The notes below the pieces were generated by a model. That model saw only the letters and a list, made by a program, of their open reading frames with translations, was not told the DNA's origin and ran no database searches. This document shows positions 15,739 to 23,635 of a DNA stretch of 38,008 nt, one piece after another; the first letter of the stretch is position 1; each line of letters starts with the position of its first letter. The position numbers were made by a program, and so were the translations under genes. This DNA comes from Gammaproteobacteria bacterium (lineage in GTDB: Bacteria > Pseudomonadota > Gammaproteobacteria > Pseudomonadales > M0112), in NCBI GenBank assembly GCA_006227085.1, contig SBFY01000117.1:1-38008 (forward strand), written 5' to 3'.

Positions 15739-15813
15739 AGCCTTGGTGCCTGCGTGATCGGGAATCAAGGCTTTCGTTATTGCAACCCAATGTTTTTAAA
15801 AGCCTTTTTAGGC
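15739..15813 (+). promoter_or_regulatory. rpsP operon leader with mutually exclusive hairpins
   Basis: Stem A: AGCCTTG (15739-15745) with CAAGGCT (15766-15772). Stem B: AAGGCTTT (15767-15774) with AAAGCCTT (15799-15806), followed by T residues up to 15809. The two share 15767-15772 and cannot form together. A third small stem, GCCT/AGGC (15802-15813), competes with B. The arrangement resembles an attenuator or translational leader for ribosomal-protein feedback. This is read by eye with no energy calculation. Confidence 0.4.
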
Positions 15814-15835
15814 ATAGCAGGATCTGGTACAGAGT

Positions 15836-16084
15836 ATGGTTACGATTCGTTTGGCTCGCGGTGGCGCCAAAAAGCGCCCGTTCTACCACATCACGGTAAC
15901 GGATAGCCGCAACCCGCGGGATGGCCGTTTCATTGAGCGCGTTGGCTTCTTCAACCCGGTGGCCCGGGGCCAGGAAGTGCGCCTGAACGTCAACCTGGAG
16001 CGTGTGGATTACTGGGCTGGCCAGGGTGCCAAGCTGTCCGATCGCGTTTCCCAGCTGGTTGAGGAGGCTCGCAAGGCCGCTTGA
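15836..16084 (+). CDS. rpsP: 30S ribosomal protein S16
   Basis: An 82-residue S16 with the full family sequence: MVTIRLARGGAKKRPFYHI at the N-terminus, DSRNPRDGRFIERVGFFNP in the middle. Same length as E. coli S16. It is the first gene of the rpsP-rimM-trmD-rplS operon; the stop overlaps the rimM start by one base. Confidence 0.98.
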   Translation: MVTIRLARGGAKKRPFYHITVTDSRNPRDGRFIERVGFFNPVARGQEVRLNVNLERVDYWAGQGAKLSDRVSQLVEEARKAA

Positions 16085-16620
16085 TGGCTGCGGGCGCTGA
16101 CAAGGTTGTGGTGGGCAAGATCGCCACGGCCTGGGGTGTGCGGGGTTGGGTCAAACTGATCCCGTTCACGGAAGATCCGGAACAGTTGCTGGCCTACCCG
16201 CGATTGTTCCTCCAGCAAGGTGGGCGCTGGCAAAGCCTCACATTTGCGGAAAGTCGCGTGCAAGGAGCCGGTCTGGTGGCACGCATTGATGGTTGTACCG
16301 ACCGGGATCAGGCGCTCATGTACCGGAATTGCCTGATTGCCATAGATCCGGCCGATATGCCGGCGTTGGCAGAAGACGAGTTTTATTGGCACCAGCTGGT
16401 GGGCCTCAAGGTGTTCACAGCGGTGCAGGGCAAGCCGGTCTTGCTCGGGCAGGTGGATCACCTGCTCGAAACCGGTGCCAACGATGTGCTGGTGGTCAAG
16501 CCATGTGATGGCAGCCTGGATCGGCAAGAACGGTTGATCCCGTGGCTACCGGGCCAGTATGTCGGGAAAGTGGATCTCGAGGCTGGTGAGATCGAGGTCG
16601 ATTGGGATCCGGATTTCTGA
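16084..16620 (+). CDS. rimM: Ribosome maturation factor RimM
   Basis: A 178-residue 16S processing factor that binds S19 in the 30S head. The N-terminal RimM domain opens VVVGKIATAWGVRGWVKL, and the C-terminal PRC-barrel contains EDEFYWHQLVGLKV and ends LIPWLPGQYVGKVDLEAGEIEVDWDPDF. ATG 16084 overlaps the rpsP TGA; a TTG one codon earlier is also open. Order matches E. coli. Confidence 0.96.
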   Translation: MAAGADKVVVGKIATAWGVRGWVKLIPFTEDPEQLLAYPRLFLQQGGRWQSLTFAESRVQGAGLVARIDGCTDRDQALMYRNCLIAIDPADMPALAEDEFYWHQLVGLKVFTAVQGKPVLLGQVDHLLETGANDVLVVKPCDGSLDRQERLIPWLPGQYVGKVDLEAGEIEVDWDPDF

Positions 16621-16643
16621 TCCGGTGAACGTGGAGGACGGGA

Positions 16644-17414
16644 ATGCGATTTGGCGTCATTACCCTGTTCCCGGAAATGTTCGAGGCAGTCACGCATTAC
16701 GGGATTACCGGGCGGGCTGTGGATAACGGGTTACTCAGCGTGCAGTGCTTCAATCCGAGGCAATGGACGCAAGACCGTCACCAGACGGTGGATGATCGCC
16801 CTTATGGCGGTGGACCCGGCATGGTGATGCAGGTAGGACCCCTGCGTGGCGCCATTGACGAAGCGCGCCGGGTATTGGGTGATGCCACGCCGGTGGTGTA
16901 TTTGTCGCCACAGGGCAAACGGCTGGACCAGGCGCAAGTGCGCCGGTTGGCGCAACGGGAATCGATGATCCTGTTGGCGGGTCGTTACGAAGGGGTTGAT
17001 GAGCGATTGTTGGCCCTGGAAGTCGATGAGGAATGGTCGCTGGGTGATTATGTCCTCAGCGGTGGCGAATTACCGGCCATGGTGTTGATTGATGCCGTGG
17101 CCCGCCTGCAGGCAGGAGCCCTGGGGCATGAGCGGTCCGCGGAAGAGGATTCGTTCGAGGATGGATTGCTGGATTGCCCGCATTTCACCCGTCCGGAATT
17201 CGTGGAAGGGTGGGCAGTACCGGAGGTGCTGCGCAGTGGCGATCACGAAGCCATCCGTCGCTGGCGATTGAAACAATCGTTGGGGCGGACATGGCAACGC
17301 AGGCCGGATTTGTTGGCCCAGCGCACGCTGACGCAAGAAGAGCAGCAGCTGCTGGAAGAGTACAGGACTGAACAAGGCGAGCCACTGGCCGCCGCTTTTG
17401 TGAAACGAGGGTAG
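16644..17414 (+). CDS. trmD: tRNA (guanine-N1)-methyltransferase
   Basis: A 256-residue SPOUT methyltransferase making m1G37. Motifs: FGVITLFPEMFEAV, the RPYGGGPGMVM loop, LLAGRYEGVDERLL, and the trefoil-knot SAM site SLGDYVLSGGELPAMVLIDAVARL. Length equals the E. coli enzyme within one residue. GGAGG lies 6 bases before the ATG. The rplS start is 4 bases after its stop. Confidence 0.98.
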   Translation: MRFGVITLFPEMFEAVTHYGITGRAVDNGLLSVQCFNPRQWTQDRHQTVDDRPYGGGPGMVMQVGPLRGAIDEARRVLGDATPVVYLSPQGKRLDQAQVRRLAQRESMILLAGRYEGVDERLLALEVDEEWSLGDYVLSGGELPAMVLIDAVARLQAGALGHERSAEEDSFEDGLLDCPHFTRPEFVEGWAVPEVLRSGDHEAIRRWRLKQSLGRTWQRRPDLLAQRTLTQEEQQLLEEYRTEQGEPLAAAFVKRG

Positions 17415-17418
17415 ACCC

Positions 17419-17805
17419 ATGAGCGCGAACAAGATCATTGCCCAGCTGGAAGCCGAACAGCTGAAAACCAACCTGCCGGATGCCAGCATTGGCGATACCG
17501 TGGTGGTGCAAGTGAAAGTAAAGGAAGGCGATCGTGAGCGTCTGCAGACCTACGAAGGCGTGTTGATTGCCAAGCGTAATCGCGGCCTGAACTCTGCCAT
17601 TACCGTGCGCAAGATTTCCCACGGTGTGGGTGTTGAGCGTGTGTTCCAGGTGCACAGCCCGTTGGTGGACAGCATCAGCGTCAAGCGTCGTGGTGATGTG
17701 CGCAAGGCCAAGCTGTATCACCTGCGCGAACTGTCAGGCAAATCAGCCCGCATCAAGGAAAAGCTGGTCAGCAAGGACAAGGCGGAAGCAGCGGCCGACG
17801 AGTAA
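17419..17805 (+). CDS. rplS: 50S ribosomal protein L19
   Basis: A 128-residue L19 with the family blocks GDTVVVQVKVKEGDRERLQTYEGV, LNSAITVRKISHGVGVERVFQ and VKRRGDVRKAKLYHLR. It is about 13 residues longer than E. coli L19, due to a charged Lys/Glu/Ala tail. It is the last gene of the operon and is followed by a strong terminator. Confidence 0.98.
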   Translation: MSANKIIAQLEAEQLKTNLPDASIGDTVVVQVKVKEGDRERLQTYEGVLIAKRNRGLNSAITVRKISHGVGVERVFQVHSPLVDSISVKRRGDVRKAKLYHLRELSGKSARIKEKLVSKDKAEAAADE

Positions 17806-17827
17806 TGGCCTGACTGTGTGCGCAACG

Positions 17828-17857
17828 AAAAAGGGCAGCCACACGCTGCCCTTTTTT
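17828..17857 (+). terminator. Intrinsic terminator after rplS
   Basis: GGGCAGC (17833-17839), loop CACAC, GCTGCCC (17845-17851), six T after and A-rich sequence before. It closes the ribosomal operon. Confidence 0.95.
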
Positions 17858-17885
17858 ATTCGGGGTTTTATGACGGGTTCCTGAC

Positions 17886-18773
17886 ATGAACGACGCCATC
17901 ATTGATACCTACCTGGATGCCATCTGGATGGAGAAAGGGCTCAGTGAAAACACGCTGGCATCGTATCGTCGTGATTTGCAGGCATTTGCCTCATGGCTGG
18001 GGACGCGCTCGGTGCCGCTCACAGCGGTGACGCCGGCGGATATCCAGGGTTTCCTGGCGCACCGCTTGCAGAAAGGGATATCGGCGCGCTCTACCTCACG
18101 CTTCTTGTCCAGCTTGCGTGGTTTTTACCAATACCTGTTGCGTGAGCGGCAGGTGCAGGAAGATCCGACCTTGCTGATTGAAAGCCCCAAGTTACCCAAG
18201 CCCTTACCGAAATCCCTGACCGAAGACGATGTGGAAGCCTTGTTGGCAGCACCGGAGATTGCCACGGTGTTGGGCTTGCGCGATCGCGCCATGCTGGAAT
18301 TGCTGTATGCCTGTGGTTTGCGGGTGAGCGAACTGGTGGGGTTGCGCATGTCCAGCCTGGGTATGAACCAGGGTGTGGTGCGCGTGACGGGCAAGGGGGG
18401 CAAGGAGCGCCTGATCCCGATGGGGGAAGAAGCGATGCGCTGGATTGCCCGCTACCTGAAGGAATCGCGCCCGGCCTTGCTGGCCTCCGGCAGTGATGAT
18501 GTGCTGTTTCCCAGCCAGCGCAGCCAGCAGATGACACGGCAGACGTTCTGGCACCGCATCAAGCGCTATGCCGTCGAAGCCGGCATCCGCAAGCCGTTGT
18601 CGCCGCATACCTTGCGCCATGCATTCGCCACACACCTGATTAACCATGGTGCCGATTTGCGTGCAGTCCAACTCCTGTTAGGGCATAGTGACCTGTCAAC
18701 AACCCAGATTTATACCCATGTTGCCCGCCAGCGCATGCAGGAATTGCATGCCCGGCATCATCCGCGTGGATAG
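17886..18773 (+). CDS. xerD: Tyrosine recombinase XerD
   Basis: A 295-residue site-specific recombinase acting with XerC at dif to resolve chromosome dimers. The N-terminal SAM-like core-binding domain is about 1-100. The catalytic set is complete: R146 (CGLRVSE), K170 (TGKGGKE), H241 and R244 (HTLRHAFATH), H267 (GHSDLS) and the nucleophile Y276 (IYTHV). Position just before dsbC matches E. coli and Pseudomonas xerD-dsbC, which favours XerD over XerC. The ribosome site is weak. Confidence 0.95.
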   Translation: MNDAIIDTYLDAIWMEKGLSENTLASYRRDLQAFASWLGTRSVPLTAVTPADIQGFLAHRLQKGISARSTSRFLSSLRGFYQYLLRERQVQEDPTLLIESPKLPKPLPKSLTEDDVEALLAAPEIATVLGLRDRAMLELLYACGLRVSELVGLRMSSLGMNQGVVRVTGKGGKERLIPMGEEAMRWIARYLKESRPALLASGSDDVLFPSQRSQQMTRQTFWHRIKRYAVEAGIRKPLSPHTLRHAFATHLINHGADLRAVQLLLGHSDLSTTQIYTHVARQRMQELHARHHPRG

Positions 18774-18845
18774 CCTGGCAACAGTGGGAACGAAATGCGG
18801 GACCAAGGGTCTTCCAACATGAATCATCAAATGAGGAAAAAGACG

Positions 18846-19658
18846 ATGTTGCGGGCGTTGTGGGTCATGTGGGCATTTTGCCTGATACCGTCAGTGGTCC
18901 TTGCCGGTGAAGGTGCAGCGGTTGCCGGGGCGCCGGTGATGCGTTCCCAGCCAAGCCTGGAAGTGGTGAGGAAAACCATTGTGGCGCAAGTGGCTACGGT
19001 TAAACCCGATTGGGTCTTGCTGGATGTCAAGCCATCGGCGATTGAAGGTTTGTATGAGGCGCGTTTCCAGAATGGGTTGTTGGCCTATATCAGTGCTGAT
19101 GGCCGATACATTGTAGATGGCGAGCTTTACGAGATTCGCAAAGGCGACGTTGTTTCGCTGACAGAAGAATCCCGTAGCCTGGAGCGTGCGCCTAAATTGG
19201 CGGCGATTGCCCGCAAGGACATGGTGATTTTTTCACCGCCGCCACCACAGGCAACCAAGGCAGCCCTGTATGTGTTTACCGATGTGGATTGCGGGTATTG
19301 CCAGAAACTGCATTCGGAAGTGCCATTGCTGAATGCCATGGGTATTGAGGTGCGTTACCTGGCATGGCCACGTGCCGGCTTCGATTCGGATACGTATCGC
19401 AAGATGGCGACGATCTGGTGTGCCAAGGGTAACGAGCGCAATGATTTGATGACGAAATACAAGAACCGTGAGGCAGCGCCCTTGAATGTGTGCGAGGATA
19501 ATCCGGTCGCTGCGCAATTCCGTTTAGGTCAGGAACTGGGCATCAGTGGCACGCCTGCACTGATGTTTGAGAATGGCCGCATGCAGCCGGGTTACTTGCC
19601 AGCCGATCAATTGGCGCCGCTGGTTATCAAGACTTCCCTTGAGGCAAAAAGCCGGTAA
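18846..19658 (+). CDS. dsbC: Thiol:disulfide interchange protein DsbC
   Basis: A periplasmic disulfide isomerase of 270 residues from this start. It has a signal peptide cut near VVLA, an N-terminal dimerisation domain (about 35-95), and a thioredoxin-fold domain with active site CGYC at 149-152 and the cis-proline GTP at 235-237. A second cysteine pair, C192 and C216, matches the structural disulfide of E. coli DsbC. I prefer ATG 18846 because AGGA lies 8 bases upstream. In-frame ATGs at 18795, 18819 and 18831 would lengthen the signal n-region, the last giving a better charged MRKKT start. It follows xerD, as in other gammaproteobacteria. Confidence 0.93.
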   Translation: MLRALWVMWAFCLIPSVVLAGEGAAVAGAPVMRSQPSLEVVRKTIVAQVATVKPDWVLLDVKPSAIEGLYEARFQNGLLAYISADGRYIVDGELYEIRKGDVVSLTEESRSLERAPKLAAIARKDMVIFSPPPPQATKAALYVFTDVDCGYCQKLHSEVPLLNAMGIEVRYLAWPRAGFDSDTYRKMATIWCAKGNERNDLMTKYKNREAAPLNVCEDNPVAAQFRLGQELGISGTPALMFENGRMQPGYLPADQLAPLVIKTSLEAKSR

Positions 19659-19670
19659 CCGGAAGCCGCC

Positions 19671-20876
19671 ATGCATACCGATTTCCGTCGCATCGGCCGC
19701 TTGCCCCCTTATGTCTTCAACGTCATTGGTGAGTTGAAGAAGCAGGCGCGTGCGCGTGGCGAAGACATCATCGATTTCGGTATGGGTAATCCCGACCAGC
19801 CAACCCCGCAACACATCGTCGATAAATTGATTGAAACGACGCAACGGGGAGACACCCATCGTTATTCCCAGTCCAAGGGTATCCCGCGGCTGCGCCGGGC
19901 CATTTGCCAGTGGTACCAGAAGCGTTTTGGCGTGACGCTGGATCCGGAAACGGAAGCGATCGTGACCTTGGGTTCGAAGGAAGGCCTGGCGCACCTGGCC
20001 CTGGCGACACTGGGGCCGGGAGACGCGGTACTGGTACCCAATCCGGCCTACCCGATTCATCCTTATGGGTTTGTCATTGCCGGTGCGGATATCCGTCATG
20101 TGCCGTTGGTGGATGGCGGGGATTTTTTTGCCGAGCTGGAATCAGCGGTGCGCAACACCTATCCCAAGCCGAAGATGCTGGTGTTGAATTTCCCGGGTAA
20201 CCCGACCGCGTCGTGTGTGGAGCTGGATTTTTTCGAGCGCGTTGTCGCTTTTGCCCGTGAGCACCAGATCTGGGTGATCCAGGATCTGGCCTATGCCGAT
20301 CTGTGTTTTGACGGCTATGTGGCGCCATCCATCCTGCAAGTGCCGGGTGCCAAAGAGGTGGCGGTGGAGTTTTTCACCCTCTCAAAGAGTTACAATATGC
20401 CCGGCTGGCGGGTCGGTTTTTGCTGCGGTAATCCCGTGTTGGTGGGCGCGTTGGCGAGGATGAAGTCGTACCTCGACTACGGCATGTTTACCCCCATCCA
20501 GGTTGCAGCCATTACGGCACTGGAAGGTGACCAATCCTGTGTGGCGGAGATCTGTGATCGTTACCGTCATCGCCGTGATGTGCTGTGCAAGGGGTTGGCC
20601 GAAGCCGGTTGGCCGGTCGATGTGCCCAAGGCCACGATGTTTGTGTGGGCCAGGATCCCGGAAGCGTATCAGTCGATGGGCTCGCTGGAGTTCAGCAAGA
20701 AGCTGTTGCGGGACGCCAGGGTGGCTGTATCACCCGGTATCGGGTTTGGTGAATACGGTGAAGGTTATGTGCGGTTTGGCTTGATCGAAAACGAACATCG
20801 CACCCGGCAAGCGGTGCGCAATATCCGGCGGATGTTTCGCGAGGATGGATTGATTGCTGGCCTTGGCCAGGAATAG
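19671..20876 (+). CDS. alaC: Alanine transaminase-type PLP aminotransferase (AlaC-like)
   Basis: A 401-residue class I/II fold-type-I aminotransferase. Features: IIDFGMGNPDQPTP, RYSQSKGIPRLR, the aspartate contacting the pyridine nitrogen in DLAYADLCFDGY, the PLP lysine K239 in TLSKSYNMPGWRVGF, and the C-terminal arginine in YVRFGLIENEHR. This subgroup (E. coli AlaC/YfdZ) converts pyruvate and glutamate to alanine. The same gene commonly precedes hom-thrC in pseudomonads. Annotation as alaC follows that precedent; substrate range is not shown by sequence. Confidence 0.88.
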   Translation: MHTDFRRIGRLPPYVFNVIGELKKQARARGEDIIDFGMGNPDQPTPQHIVDKLIETTQRGDTHRYSQSKGIPRLRRAICQWYQKRFGVTLDPETEAIVTLGSKEGLAHLALATLGPGDAVLVPNPAYPIHPYGFVIAGADIRHVPLVDGGDFFAELESAVRNTYPKPKMLVLNFPGNPTASCVELDFFERVVAFAREHQIWVIQDLAYADLCFDGYVAPSILQVPGAKEVAVEFFTLSKSYNMPGWRVGFCCGNPVLVGALARMKSYLDYGMFTPIQVAAITALEGDQSCVAEICDRYRHRRDVLCKGLAEAGWPVDVPKATMFVWARIPEAYQSMGSLEFSKKLLRDARVAVSPGIGFGEYGEGYVRFGLIENEHRTRQAVRNIRRMFREDGLIAGLGQE

Positions 20877-20896
20877 AAGCAGTTAAGGAGCAAGCG

Positions 20897-22204
20897 GTGG
20901 CTGTAGTCAATGTGGGTATTTGCGGTCTGGGGACGGTCGGTGGTGGTGCGGTCACGGTATTGCGTCGCAACGCGGCCGTGATTGCCGCGCGTGCAGGTGC
21001 AGACATTGTCATTCGCCAGATCGGGGCTCGTCGCGACAAGCCGGGTATCGATACCCAGGGTATCGATGTGGTGCGCGATGTGTTTGCTGTCGCCCGCAAT
21101 CCGGATATTGATATTGTGGTTGAACTGATCGGTGGGACGACCACAGCCAAAGAATTGGTGCTGGAAGCGATCAAGCATGGCAAGCATGTGGTGACCGCTA
21201 ACAAGGCCTTGATTGCCGAATATGGTAACGAGATTTTTGCAGCGGCTGCCAAGCAGGGCGTGAGCGTCTGTTTTGAGGCAGCGGTGGCGGGTGGTATCCC
21301 GATCATCAAGGCCATCCGTGAAGGCCTGGCGGCCAATCGCATCCAGTGGTTGGCTGGCATCATCAATGGCACCGGGAATTTCATCCTGTCTGAAATGCGC
21401 AGCAAAGGCCGTGCGTTTGATGACGTGTTGGCAGAAGCCCAGAAGCTGGGTTATGCCGAAGCTGATCCGACGTTTGATGTGGAAGGGATTGATGCTGCGC
21501 ACAAGCTGGTGATCCTGGCATCCATCGCATTTGGTATCCCGTTGCGATTTGATGCGGTATTTACCGAAGGTATCTCGCGCTTGCAGATCGAGGATATCCG
21601 TCACGCCGATGAATTGGGTTATCGCGTCAAGCACCTGGGCGTGGCACGCCGTACCGATGCTGGCGTGGAATTACGCGTGCATCCGACCCTGATCCCTGCC
21701 AAACGATTGATCGCCAATGTGAATGGCGTGAAAAATGCAGTGCTGGTGGAAAGCGATGCCGTTGGCCCGACCTTGTATTACGGTGCGGGGGCAGGTGCCG
21801 AGCCGACAGCCTCCGCAGTGATTGCCGATATCGTCGACCTCGCGCGCACCATGGGTATGGATGTCAGGTACCGTGTGCCGCCGTTGGCCTTCCAGTCTGG
21901 CGCGATCGAGAATGTGGCGGTGATCCCGATGGAAGACGTGGTGTGTGGTCATTACCTGCGGATGTCTGTCCTGGATAAGCCGGGCGTGCTGAGCCAGGTC
22001 ACGCAAGTGTTGAGCAGCCATGGCATCAGCGTCGAAGCCTTGATCCAGAAGGAACCGGAAGAAAGTGCGGAGACAGCCACCATCATCCTGCTGACCAGTC
22101 GTGCTGCCGAAAAAACCCTGGTGGCGGTGGTCAAGTCGATTGAGGCGATGGACAGTATTGAAGGGCAGGTGGTGCGCCTGCGTGTCGAGAACCTGGATGG
22201 TTGA
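20897..22204 (+). CDS. hom: Homoserine dehydrogenase
   Basis: A 435-residue monofunctional homoserine dehydrogenase (aspartate-semialdehyde to homoserine, NAD(P)H). It has an N-terminal Rossmann motif GICGLGTVGGG, catalytic-region VTANKALIAEYG, AAVAGGIPIIKAIREGL, GIINGTGNFILSEM, and the active lysine/aspartate region EADPTFDVEGIDAAHKL. A C-terminal ACT domain (from about residue 350, MSVLDKPGVLSQVTQVLSSHGIS) is the usual threonine-feedback site. It starts with GTG 20897, with AAGGAG 6 bases upstream. It is cotranscribed with thrC. Confidence 0.97.
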   Translation: MAVVNVGICGLGTVGGGAVTVLRRNAAVIAARAGADIVIRQIGARRDKPGIDTQGIDVVRDVFAVARNPDIDIVVELIGGTTTAKELVLEAIKHGKHVVTANKALIAEYGNEIFAAAAKQGVSVCFEAAVAGGIPIIKAIREGLAANRIQWLAGIINGTGNFILSEMRSKGRAFDDVLAEAQKLGYAEADPTFDVEGIDAAHKLVILASIAFGIPLRFDAVFTEGISRLQIEDIRHADELGYRVKHLGVARRTDAGVELRVHPTLIPAKRLIANVNGVKNAVLVESDAVGPTLYYGAGAGAEPTASAVIADIVDLARTMGMDVRYRVPPLAFQSGAIENVAVIPMEDVVCGHYLRMSVLDKPGVLSQVTQVLSSHGISVEALIQKEPEESAETATIILLTSRAAEKTLVAVVKSIEAMDSIEGQVVRLRVENLDG

Positions 22205-22237
22205 GCCATTCCAGCAACGAGTGATTAAGGCAAGCAA

Positions 22238-23632
22238 ATGAAATACATCAGTACACGAGGCAAGGCACCGGCACTGGATTTTGAAGGTGTGTTGTTGACG
22301 GGCCTGGCCAGCGATGGCGGGCTGTATGTGCCGGAAACCATCCCGGCATTTTCCAAAGACGATATCGCAGCCATGGCTGGCATGCGTTATGAAGACGTCG
22401 CATTCAAGGTGATGTATCCCTTTGTGGAAGGCTGTATCCCGGCCGATGATTTCAAGCGCATTATTGATGAAACCTATGCAGTATTCCGTCATGACGCAGT
22501 GACACCACTGGTGCAACTGGACGATAACGAATGGGTGCTGGAGCTGTTCCATGGGCCGACCCTGGCGTTCAAGGATGTGGCCTTGCAGTTGCTCGGTCGT
22601 TTGCTCGATTACATGCTGGAAAAGCGTGGCAACCGGGTGGTGATCCTGGGGGCCACATCAGGTGACACCGGTTCTGCTGCGATTGAAGGTTGCCGCAGTT
22701 GCCGCAATGTCGATATTGTCATCCTGCATCCGTACCAGCGTGTGTCGGAAGTGCAGCGTCGCCAGATGACCACCGTGATTGCCGACAACATCCACAACCT
22801 GTCGGTGCGCGGTAACTTTGACGATTGCCAGCAGATGGTGAAAGACAGTTTTGGTGACCAGTCTTTCCTGCCGGAAGGGCGTTCACTGGTGGCGGTGAAC
22901 TCGATTAACTGGGCGCGCATCATGGCCCAGATCGTTTATTACTTTACTTCCGCTGTAGCAGTTGGTGCGCCGCATCGACCGGTAGCGTATTCCGTGCCCA
23001 CCGGTAATTTCGGTGACATTTTTGCGGGCTATATTGCCAAGCGCATGGGATTACCCATTGACCAGCTGGTGATTGCCACCAACCGTAATGACATCCTGCA
23101 TCGTTTCCTGTCGGGCAATAAGTACGAAAAGCATCCGCTGGTGCATACCTTGTCACCAAGCATGGACATCATGATTTCCAGCAATTTCGAACGCATGCTG
23201 TTCGAACTCTATGATCGCGATGCCGTAGCAATTCGTGACTTGATGGATCGCTTCCGTACCGAGCCAGTCAGTTTGCGTGAGGACGCCTTTGCCAAGGCGC
23301 GTGAACTCTTCACCAGTGAAGGCGTCGACGATGTGCGTACCTGTGACACGATTCGTGAGGTGTTCGGGAAAACGGAATACCTGCTCGATCCGCACACGGC
23401 GATTGGTGTGTGTGCCGCACGCGAAACCCGCCGGCATCCAGCCGTGCCGATGATTTGCCTGGCCACAGCGCATCCGGCCAAGTTCGCCGAAGCAGTGCGC
23501 CAATCCGGGCAAGAGGAAGACCCGCCATTGCCGCATCATATGCGTGACCTGTTGCAGCGCGAAGAGCGCTACACCGTGCTGGATAATGACCTCAAGGCCA
23601 TCCAGTCGTATGTGGCCAAGCACTGTTCATAA
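22238..23632 (+). CDS. thrC: Threonine synthase
   Basis: A 464-residue PLP enzyme converting O-phosphohomoserine to threonine. The N-terminal block MKYISTRG...GLASDGGLYVPE is followed by the PLP lysine K112 in FHGPTLAFKDVALQLLG, the phosphate-binding GATSGDTGSAA, and VAVNSINWARIMAQIVYY and VPTGNFGDIFAGYIAKRMG. This is the long (class 2) threonine synthase. It follows hom with a 33-base gap and precedes recJ by 3 bases. Confidence 0.97.
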   Translation: MKYISTRGKAPALDFEGVLLTGLASDGGLYVPETIPAFSKDDIAAMAGMRYEDVAFKVMYPFVEGCIPADDFKRIIDETYAVFRHDAVTPLVQLDDNEWVLELFHGPTLAFKDVALQLLGRLLDYMLEKRGNRVVILGATSGDTGSAAIEGCRSCRNVDIVILHPYQRVSEVQRRQMTTVIADNIHNLSVRGNFDDCQQMVKDSFGDQSFLPEGRSLVAVNSINWARIMAQIVYYFTSAVAVGAPHRPVAYSVPTGNFGDIFAGYIAKRMGLPIDQLVIATNRNDILHRFLSGNKYEKHPLVHTLSPSMDIMISSNFERMLFELYDRDAVAIRDLMDRFRTEPVSLREDAFAKARELFTSEGVDDVRTCDTIREVFGKTEYLLDPHTAIGVCAARETRRHPAVPMICLATAHPAKFAEAVRQSGQEEDPPLPHHMRDLLQREERYTVLDNDLKAIQSYVAKHCS

Positions 23633-23635
23633 GGC

